A stretch of 64,000 bases of DNA from Winogradskyella flava (lineage in GTDB: Bacteria; Bacteroidota; Bacteroidia; Flavobacteriales; Flavobacteriaceae). The DNA lies in the NCBI RefSeq assembly GCF_014243395.1, contig NZ_JACLCP010000007.1, positions 62,001 to 126,000 of the forward strand, written 5' to 3'. Shown here piece by piece: positions 1 through 6,440 of this stretch. The notes beneath the pieces are model-generated. The model made no database searches. It was given only the letters and a program-made list of their open reading frames with translations, and was not told the DNA's origin. A program made the translations under genes and the position numbers. Within the stretch, counting starts at the first letter, position 1, and each line of letters starts with the position of its first letter.

Positions 1-210
1 GGCGACATTGAGATAGCCTTCATTAGAACTAAATTTTTTGGACAGATGTTTTAGAGCTACTTTTTTGTGTTCTAAAATATAGTCTAGTATACCTTTTTTA
101 TGAAGTGCATGTGCAGAAGTGGCTACGGCTATGCCATCTAAATGCCTAAAAATGGTACTTCTCAACTTAGACTTATCGGATTTGGTAAGCATATTAATTG
201 GTTTAGACAT
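1..210 (-). CDS. N-terminal fragment of an unidentified protein (methyltransferase-like wHTH region?)
   Basis: An open frame of 70 codons starts at the ATG at 208-210 and runs off the left edge, so only the N-terminus is visible. The residues are mostly helical (for example RHLDGIAVATSAHALHKKG) and resemble the winged-helix dimerisation region that precedes the catalytic domain in some SAM-dependent methyltransferases. No catalytic motif is inside the window, so that assignment is a guess. A second in-frame Met is at codon 7. The gene lies downstream of the 272-1168 gene on the same strand, but a strong hairpin at 221-244 separates them, so it is probably transcribed on its own. Confidence 0.5.
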   Translation of the reverse strand, partial: MSKPINMLTKSDKSKLRSTIFRHLDGIAVATSAHALHKKGILDYILEHKKVALKHLSKKFSSNEGYLNVA

Positions 211-244
211 AAAGATAAAAAAACCATCGCTTCAACGATGGTTT
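211..244 (-). terminator. Rho-independent terminator after the GIN-domain gene
   Basis: A perfect 9-bp inverted repeat (AAACCATCG / CGATGGTTT at 221-229 and 236-244) with a 6-nt loop is followed on the minus strand by a run of U from 220 downwards. It lies 28 bases beyond the stop of the 272-1168 gene and probably ends the operon that begins at 2563. Confidence 0.85.
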
Positions 245-271
245 AAACATTAATTATATTATCATACTTTA

Positions 272-1168
272 TTAGTCGAACAGGTTGACAACCTTGCCTT
301 CATCTTCTGCCGTAATTGTGACCAATAACTTTTTCAAACCGAGTTTATTTACTTTATAGATTTTAGTGCCTACTGACCATTTTTCTTTTCGCTTCGTATT
401 GGCGCTCATAGGAAATCCGTAACCAAAGTAACCACCATCTGCCTTTGGGCCCTTAACTGCGAATTGATTGCGTTTACCGGAATTGTTTCTAATCTTGAAA
501 CTAATCCATTTTATGCTCTTTTTGCTATGGTTGTTCTTATCTTCTAATGACGTCGCCATACCACCAGATTTTGTTTTTATCTTATTCTCCTTTGGAAGAT
601 TGGTGTAGTAGAGTTTGCCATCATTACTAACGTCAGCCCACAGATAATCAACAGGATTAACAGTGATGATTCCCCAATTCCATAGGTTTACATAGACACT
701 TTTGGCTTCAATCTTGGAAGCGTCAATTTTTCCATTTGCTACGCCCAAACGCAATTCATCGGTTTTACCTTCAATAATAACATTACCAATATTAGCATTA
801 ACCCGTAATTCATTATTGGATACATTAATAATTTTGGTGGTATCATGTGCATCATGTACAACGCGTTTAAGGTTCGGAGCACCAATTTTTATAGTAATAC
901 CTTTAGAAGATTCAATCCATTTTAATTGGCTGAAGTGGATGGTGCCATCTACAATTTCGGTATCTATAAATTCTAATAAATTACCATCGGTTGTAATACT
1001 CAATGATTCCTCATGAGCCATGTCTATCGTAATATCTGCATGTAAATCGATTTTAATAGTTTCAACATTTTCGAAAGGAAAAGATTTGGTCTCAATTTTT
1101 TTGTTACCCTTAACTTGCGCTATTCCTAATGATCCAATGAATAGCAGTAACAATGATATATTTTTCAT
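272..1168 (-). CDS. Secreted GIN-domain (DUF2807-like) adhesin-head protein
   Basis: 298 residues with an N-terminal signal peptide (hydrophobic residues 4-17, ending near AQV). The middle part, about 30-200, has the short alternating strands typical of the GIN/DUF2807 'auto-transporter adhesin head' beta-solenoid, with repeated patterns such as IEAKSVYVNL and NIGNVIIEGK. The last 90 residues are basic, rich in G, K and N, and have no family that I recognise. It is the last gene of a minus-strand run (DoxX, small secreted protein, lipoprotein, this gene) and lies 6 bases after the lipoprotein gene. The family is common in Bacteroidota and its function is not settled; a cell-surface role is inferred from the signal peptide and the fold. 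Confidence 0.7.
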   Translation of the reverse strand: MKNISLLLLFIGSLGIAQVKGNKKIETKSFPFENVETIKIDLHADITIDMAHEESLSITTDGNLLEFIDTEIVDGTIHFSQLKWIESSKGITIKIGAPNLKRVVHDAHDTTKIINVSNNELRVNANIGNVIIEGKTDELRLGVANGKIDASKIEAKSVYVNLWNWGIITVNPVDYLWADVSNDGKLYYTNLPKENKIKTKSGGMATSLEDKNNHSKKSIKWISFKIRNNSGKRNQFAVKGPKADGGYFGYGFPMSANTKRKEKWSVGTKIYKVNKLGLKKLLVTITAEDEGKVVNLFD

Positions 1169-1174
1169 TTTAGA

Positions 1175-1558
1175 TTAATTTTTAGTGATTTTTGCTTCGG
1201 GATTATTAAAAACCGCCTCATATGTAATGGTTTCTGGTTTGTACTCAAATTCAATAATTCTATTGTCAGTGTCCTTTAACTCGTAATCTCCTCCTTGGTT
1301 GACGAATTTGAATTGTATTTGATTATGTGCAGTTTTTTGTGAAAACGTTCCTTCATAAATGCCATCGCTATTGGTATCTGTAAGTGGAACAGTTTCGGTC
1401 CATGGGTTATCTGTAAAATTACCTCTTATACCAACATTTGATACATTTTCCACCGCGTTCATATCCACTTTAAATGTCACTGTTTTTGTATGTGTTTCCT
1501 GTACACAGCTTTGAGTAATTATTAGTAGAAGTATGAGTGCAAATTTTGAAAGTTTCAT
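1175..1558 (-). CDS. Lipoprotein with a CBM20/CBM48-like carbohydrate-binding fold
   Basis: 127 residues. Residues 1-18 are a lipoprotein signal with Cys18 (context ITQSC). The rest resembles a single immunoglobulin-like starch-binding domain: a VTFKVDMN strand, the GIRGNFTDNPW segment (compare 'vrGsfn.W'), a TDTNSDGIYEGTF turn, and FKFVNQGGDYEL before the final strands. Such modules often bind glycans or act as protein-protein domains in Bacteroidota surface complexes. No catalytic domain is present, so it would be a stand-alone binding lipoprotein. It lies 2 bases after the 1561-2049 gene, so co-transcription is likely. Confidence 0.65.
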   Translation of the reverse strand: MKLSKFALILLLIITQSCVQETHTKTVTFKVDMNAVENVSNVGIRGNFTDNPWTETVPLTDTNSDGIYEGTFSQKTAHNQIQFKFVNQGGDYELKDTDNRIIEFEYKPETITYEAVFNNPEAKITKN

Positions 1559-1560
1559 GA

Positions 1561-2049
1561 TTACTTTATTTTTTTATAGTTATACGTATTTCTTACTAAT
1601 CTTTCTTTAGTGTCCATGTATACTACCTCTTTAGACACAGTATAAGTGGTATCTGTTAGTGTGTGTGTCATATACATATTCGCCTTTCTTCCATTATCTT
1701 TTCCTCTATAGCTTGTAACCAGGACTTTTTCGCCATTGTCTTCGGTAAAACTCTCAACCTTTTCATTGCCAAAGTAAGTCCCATTTTTTTTGATTTTTAC
1801 AGAACCTTTGTAGTTTTTATTTGGTTCATAAGGATACTGGATGTTAGTGATGATTTTATCTCTTTCAATTTTAAATTGCATAGAGACATCAATGGTTTCT
1901 AAATCTCCAGATTGGTAATCAGTGTAGGTTAGAGTGCCTTTCCAACTTGTGTTATCAATACTCTCAAAGTCTGAAAGTTGAATAGTGTTCTGGGCATTTG
2001 TAGTAAATGCCATTAATAAAATGCTAAGTGTTGTAAATAAAGTTTTCAT
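1561..2049 (-). CDS. Secreted protein of unknown function
   Basis: 162 residues with a clear signal peptide (residues 1-19, ending TNAQ). The mature part is predicted to be all beta: polar strands such as SWKGTLTYTDYQSGD and IITNIQYPYEPNK, and a threonine-rich THTLTDTTYTV segment. No catalytic motif is visible. The layout (an entity that changes with DNGEKVLVTSYRGKDNGR and ends in a KERLVRNTY strand) suggests a lipocalin-like or beta-barrel binding protein, but I cannot name a family. It sits between DoxX (19 bases upstream) and the lipoprotein gene, in the run next to the AraC regulator. Confidence 0.6.
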   Translation of the reverse strand: MKTLFTTLSILLMAFTTNAQNTIQLSDFESIDNTSWKGTLTYTDYQSGDLETIDVSMQFKIERDKIITNIQYPYEPNKNYKGSVKIKKNGTYFGNEKVESFTEDNGEKVLVTSYRGKDNGRKANMYMTHTLTDTTYTVSKEVVYMDTKERLVRNTYNYKKIK

Positions 2050-2068
2050 AATTATAGTTTTTTATATG

Positions 2069-2563
2069 TTATTTTAATGTTTTACTAATGAGGTAATCTA
2101 GTCCAAAACGTCCTGAACCTAAAAAGAGATTATAGATAGCTACCCACAAGAACCCCATAGCTGGTAGCATTCCCCAAAGTCCTTGATTCCATTTTTGCAT
2201 AAATATGGCGACGAGCATAGTACACATAATTAAGAATGATGCAATTCGGGTTTTTAGACCTAGAAAAAGGAATAGACCACCAACCGCTTCGCTGAATGCC
2301 CCCATCCAAGCAAAGAAAATTGGAGCTGCGGCAAATATGCCTCCGTAAGAAGCTACATCTTCTGGAAACCAAGCGGCAACTTCAAATAAATTAAGATTTT
2401 GGCTTTCTGCTGTCCATGGCATACCAAACTTATCGGCTCCGAACATTGCTGTTAACCAAAGGCCACAAAGTATTCTAGGTATTGCAAAAACAGCGTCTAT
2501 AAACCAGCTATTTTGAGTTACAGGTGTGATAATAAATTTTAGGATGGACTTTAAGCGTGTCAT
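2069..2563 (-). CDS. DoxX family membrane protein
   Basis: 164 residues with about four membrane segments (near 24-44, 73-100, 104-122 and 130-150). It ends in the DoxX hallmark of a glycine-rich turn followed by an aromatic-Leu-Asp motif (GSGRFGLDYL). Family members are small inner-membrane proteins linked to quinone or thiosulfate redox chemistry and to oxidative-stress responses; substrates are mostly unknown. It is the first gene of the 2563-272 run and lies just downstream of the AraC-type regulator gene at 2665-3840. The 105-bp gap between them holds a repeated motif that could be the regulator's binding site. Confidence 0.8.
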   Translation of the reverse strand: MTRLKSILKFIITPVTQNSWFIDAVFAIPRILCGLWLTAMFGADKFGMPWTAESQNLNLFEVAAWFPEDVASYGGIFAAAPIFFAWMGAFSEAVGGLFLFLGLKTRIASFLIMCTMLVAIFMQKWNQGLWGMLPAMGFLWVAIYNLFLGSGRFGLDYLISKTLK

Positions 2564-2591
2564 AACAAATGGTTTTAATTATTCGATGACA

Positions 2592-2664
2592 CAAATTTCG
2601 AGAAAGATGTTTCCGTGAACGACTTATTACGTACCAGAACGTCCCAAATACGATTTGAGACGTC
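2592..2664 (-). promoter_or_regulatory. Putative AraC-type operator (two 15-bp direct repeats) and -7 element of the doxX operon
   Basis: On the minus strand the motif GACGTnnnnnnnCGT occurs twice, at 2650-2664 and 2629-2643, exactly 21 bp (two helical turns) apart. A weaker GTCGTTC copy follows about 20 bp later. The spacing is what tandem AraC-family half-sites show. A GAAATTTG sequence at 2592-2599 resembles the Bacteroidota -7 element TAnnTTTG. If it is used, the inner repeat falls near -43 to -57, as in an activator-dependent promoter. The first repeat starts right after the regulator's stop codon. The link between regulator and site is inferred. Confidence 0.5.
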
Positions 2665-3840
2665 TTAATTCAATTGGGTTTTAAGGTATTCGGTAGGAGA
2701 GTAGTTGGTTAATTTTTTAAAAACACGGTTAAAGGTTGCTTTACTATTGAAGCCACATTCTTGAGCAATACCAAGGAGGGAGAGTTGTTTATGCTTATCA
2801 GCTTTTAGCATATTTTTAAACGCTTCAACACGGTAACCATTAACAAAGTCATTAAAATTTTTATTGAAAGCTGTATTTACAATCTCAGAGAGTTGACCTC
2901 GAGACATATTGGCCATCTTTGCCAAATCCGATAGGTTTAATTCTGGATTTAGATAGACTTTTTCTTCTTCCATTAGACTTTTTACTATCGAAATGTCTTT
3001 TTTAGAAATAGCTTTTTCTTGTTCGAAGTCACTCGCATCCTCTGGAATACCAATTGTTTTTGGTGAAAACGTGAAATCCAGTCTGTTTAGTTTTGTCGTA
3101 TCCGTAAAATAACCCTTTACGCCTATAAATAATGTTACGATAGCTACATAAAGATTGAGCCACCAACGATCCGTATAATCTAAGTCTATAAAGCTAAGGT
3201 CCACAATATCGACAGTGGTTCCAAAAATGAAAGATATACTAAAGAGAATAAGAAATGTTAAAATCCAATTGAGTTCTAATTTATAGATATTAGAAAAGTA
3301 TTGAATGATTTTCTTACGGTAGTTATAAAATAACTGAAATGTAAATGCCAAATAGAGTAGCATAAAAGTAGCTTCTACATAACCCATAATCGATAGGATG
3401 TAGGCTTCGTCCAAGCTCAGCTTTAAAACACCATTTTGCACATCGTCAAAACCAGGTTGAGCCGCATCATAAGTATAAATACCTATGCGATAGATAATAA
3501 AGGCAATAGCAAGAGCAAAATGCAACCAATATGCTTTTTTAAACCTAAAATTAGATGTTGTAACTGATTTTACATAGAGAAAAATTAAAGGTGCTAGTGC
3601 TATACCGATATTGATTAGGAAGTAATTAATTTTCGTTGTTCTGAAAGTATCATACCAGCTCATAAAACCAACAGTATAACACGTTTGTGAATAACATGTT
3701 AAGAGCAGAATTAAACCCAAAAACAAATCAGAAAGATTACGCTTTTTAACGTAACGTACCAAAAGCAGTACTACATAGATGAGTCCTTGTAATACTAGAA
3801 TTAATAATGGTAAACTCCACTTATTAAAATCCGGGAACAT
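2665..3840 (-). CDS. AraC family transcriptional regulator with N-terminal membrane domain
   Basis: 391 residues. Residues about 8-250 hold seven or so hydrophobic helices. Residues about 290-388 are an AraC/XylS double helix-turn-helix: LNLSDLAKMANMSRGQLSEI is the first HTH, and the second is the highly conserved GIAQECGFNSKATFNRVFKK followed by the closing NYSPTEYLK. This membrane-sensor plus AraC architecture is frequent in Flavobacteriia; the signal is generally unknown. The next gene downstream on the same strand is doxX, and the intergenic repeats at 2629-2664 make that operon the likely target. The DNA-binding part is certain and the ligand is not known. Confidence 0.9.
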   Translation of the reverse strand: MFPDFNKWSLPLLILVLQGLIYVVLLLVRYVKKRNLSDLFLGLILLLTCYSQTCYTVGFMSWYDTFRTTKINYFLINIGIALAPLIFLYVKSVTTSNFRFKKAYWLHFALAIAFIIYRIGIYTYDAAQPGFDDVQNGVLKLSLDEAYILSIMGYVEATFMLLYLAFTFQLFYNYRKKIIQYFSNIYKLELNWILTFLILFSISFIFGTTVDIVDLSFIDLDYTDRWWLNLYVAIVTLFIGVKGYFTDTTKLNRLDFTFSPKTIGIPEDASDFEQEKAISKKDISIVKSLMEEEKVYLNPELNLSDLAKMANMSRGQLSEIVNTAFNKNFNDFVNGYRVEAFKNMLKADKHKQLSLLGIAQECGFNSKATFNRVFKKLTNYSPTEYLKTQLN

Positions 3841-3873
3841 GTAACTTAGCTTTAAAAGCTAAATGTATAAGAT

Positions 3874-6285
3874 TTATCTCAATTTTGGAAAATCAATTGG
3901 GCTCATTTCGTGCATAACACCATAAACGGCTTCAAAAATATCCTCAATAGATGGTTTTGAGAAATAATCACCATCAGAACCATACGCTGGTCTGTGTGGT
4001 TTAGCAGCTAAAGTTTTTGGTTGACTGTCTAGATATGGAAAGGCATTTTGTTCGTTTAATATCTGATCTAAGATATAGGCTGATGCACCACCTTTTACAT
4101 CCTCGTCAATAACCATCACACGATTGGTTTTGGCTATACTTTTTACGATATCATGATTTAAATCAAAAGGCAATAAGGATTGCACATCAATAATTTCCGC
4201 ATCAATACCAACTTCTAATAGTTCTCTTGCGGCCTGTTCAACCAAACGTAGTGTCGAACCATAAGAAACAAGGGTTATGTCTTCCCCTTCTTTAATCGTC
4301 TCAACGACACCAATAGGTGTTTTGAATTGCCCAAAATTGTTCGGTAATTTTTCCTTTAAGCGGTAGCCATTTAAACATTCTACTATTAAGGCTGGCTCAT
4401 CACTTTCTAATAGCGTATTATAGAAACCTGCAGCTTTGGTCATATTTCTTGGAACTAACACATGTACGCCTCTTATTAAATTTAGTATACCTCCCATTTG
4501 AGAACCAGAATGCCAAATACCCTCCAAACGATGACCACGAGTTCTTACAATCAAAGGTGCTTTTTGACGGCCTTTGGTTCTATATTGAACAGTGGCCAGA
4601 TCATCACTCATAATTTGAAGTGCATAAAGAATGTAATCCAAATATTGAATTTCGGCAATTGGTCTTAATCCTCGCATGGCCATTCCAATACCTTGACCTA
4701 GTATGGTGGCTTCCCGTATACCTGTATCGGACACCCTTAACTCACCAAACTTTTCCTGTAAACCTTCAAGCCCTTGATTAACATCTCCAATATGACCAGC
4801 ATCTTCGCCAAAAATCAAAGCTTCTGGGTAATTATTAAAAATAGCTTCAAAGTTATCTCTTAATACCACACGACCATCTACTTCTTCAGCCCCACTAGAG
4901 TAGGTCGGTAAAACTTCAGATTGATTTGCGACTTTTAAATTAGACTCACTATGTAAATGCGAACTATATTTAGGTTGCGTTTGCACCATATAGGTATTGA
5001 TCCAGTTTTGGAGTTCGATTTTTTCAGCAGTATGTTCAGAGACTAAATAGCGCAATGCTTTACGAGCGGCTGCTATAACATCCTTGCGTAGCAATTCATC
5101 AATAGCTATTAAGTCGTTCTTGATCTTATTAATAAAAGCACCATTTGCACTTGTAGCTGCTACTTTTTCTAACAAGGTAATGACCTGCTGTTTTTCCGAT
5201 TTGATTGGATTTATGAACGTAGACCAAGCGGCTTTTTTGCCATCTCTAACAGCTTTTTTAATGTCTTTTTCTAAAGTTGCTAGCTCTTCGTCTGTAGCAA
5301 TATTATTGGCTATCATCCATTTACGCATTTGCACGTTACAGTCGTATTCTGCTTCCCAAGCTAGACGTTCTTTATCTTTATAACGCTCATGAGATCCTGA
5401 TGTAGAGTGTCCTTGCGGCTGCGTTAGTTCTTGTACATGTATCATTACGGGCACATGTTCTTTCCTAGATAATTGAGCAGCACGTTGGTAAGTATCAATG
5501 AGTTCAGGATAATTCCAACCATTTACCCTAAAAATTTCATAGCCATTATGCTCGTTATCACGTTGAAATCCTTTTAAGATTTCGGAGATATTTTCTTTAG
5601 TAGTTTGGTGTTTTGCATGCACTGAAATACCATATTCGTCATCCCAAATACTAATGATCATTGGTACTTGTAATACACCTGCAGCATTAATGGTTTCGAA
5701 AAACAGTCCCTCACTCGTACTAGCGTTGCCAATAGTTCCCCAAGCAATTTCACCACCGTTATTTGAAAAGTTGGTTGTATCTATACCATCAACATTTCTA
5801 TAGATTTTTGAGGCTTGAGCCAATCCAAGTAATCGTGGCATTTGCCCAGCAGTAGGTGAGATGTCTGCACTAGAATTTTTTTGTGCTGTTAGATCTTTCC
5901 AGTTACCTTGGTCATCCAAACTGTGCGTGGCAAAGTGTCCGCCCATTTGACGACCAGCTGACATTGGTTCTTCCTTTATATCTGTATTGGCATATAAACC
6001 GGCAAAAAACTGTTCTATATTTAGTTCGCCGATGGCCATCATAAACGTTTGATCTCTATAATAACCAGATCTAAAATCGCCATTTTTAAACGCTTTGGCC
6101 CAGGCGATTTGAGGCACTTCCTTACCATCTCCAAAAATCCCGAATTTTGCCTTTCCGGTCAAAACCTCTCGACGCCCCAGTAAACTACATTCACGGCTCG
6201 TTACAGCGAGTTTATAATCATTTAAAACTTCCGCTTTAAAATCTTTGAATGTAATTTCTGTTTTTGAATCGGGATTTACTTTCAT
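3874..6285 (-). CDS. Fused alpha/beta E1 component of a 2-oxoacid dehydrogenase
   Basis: 803 residues, a single-chain E1 made of a TPP-binding alpha-like half (about 1-440) and a transketolase-like beta half (about 465-803). The alpha half has QMGGHF, the TPP-site region IGNASTSEGLFFETINAAG and the WDDEYGIS segment. The beta half has IFGEDAGHIGDVNQG, FGELRVSDTGIREA, EIQYLDYIL and VISDE-like C-terminal strands. It would decarboxylate a branched-chain or related 2-oxoacid and pass the acyl group to a lipoyl E2. In the usual GDG TPP motif the Asp is Asn here (IGNAS), which I believe is common in flavobacterial versions of this long fused form. The lpdA gene that begins at the right end of the window could supply the E3. 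A TAnnTTTG promoter lies 23 bases upstream. Confidence 0.9.
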   Translation of the reverse strand: MKVNPDSKTEITFKDFKAEVLNDYKLAVTSRECSLLGRREVLTGKAKFGIFGDGKEVPQIAWAKAFKNGDFRSGYYRDQTFMMAIGELNIEQFFAGLYANTDIKEEPMSAGRQMGGHFATHSLDDQGNWKDLTAQKNSSADISPTAGQMPRLLGLAQASKIYRNVDGIDTTNFSNNGGEIAWGTIGNASTSEGLFFETINAAGVLQVPMIISIWDDEYGISVHAKHQTTKENISEILKGFQRDNEHNGYEIFRVNGWNYPELIDTYQRAAQLSRKEHVPVMIHVQELTQPQGHSTSGSHERYKDKERLAWEAEYDCNVQMRKWMIANNIATDEELATLEKDIKKAVRDGKKAAWSTFINPIKSEKQQVITLLEKVAATSANGAFINKIKNDLIAIDELLRKDVIAAARKALRYLVSEHTAEKIELQNWINTYMVQTQPKYSSHLHSESNLKVANQSEVLPTYSSGAEEVDGRVVLRDNFEAIFNNYPEALIFGEDAGHIGDVNQGLEGLQEKFGELRVSDTGIREATILGQGIGMAMRGLRPIAEIQYLDYILYALQIMSDDLATVQYRTKGRQKAPLIVRTRGHRLEGIWHSGSQMGGILNLIRGVHVLVPRNMTKAAGFYNTLLESDEPALIVECLNGYRLKEKLPNNFGQFKTPIGVVETIKEGEDITLVSYGSTLRLVEQAARELLEVGIDAEIIDVQSLLPFDLNHDIVKSIAKTNRVMVIDEDVKGGASAYILDQILNEQNAFPYLDSQPKTLAAKPHRPAYGSDGDYFSKPSIEDIFEAVYGVMHEMSPIDFPKLR

Positions 6286-6307
6286 TTAGGGTTATATTTA
6301 AGTCTTG

Positions 6308-6338
6308 CAAAGGTATTAAATCTCAAGGTCTTATGCAA
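6308..6338 (-). promoter_or_regulatory. Bacteroidota-type promoter of the fused E1 gene
   Basis: Minus-strand TACCTTTG at 6308-6315 matches TAnnTTTG perfectly. A TTG at 6336-6338 lies 20 bp upstream, the expected -33 position. The start codon is 23 bases downstream of the -7 element. The rest of 6339-6440 is AT-rich and I see nothing in it. Confidence 0.65.
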
Positions 6339-6440
6339 TAGCTTAAATTGTCTAAATATTGAAAGATTATCAAATTATTCGGTAAAAAAATAAATATTAT
6401 TAAAAATTGAATAAAAAATTAACATTTCAATAAGAATATG

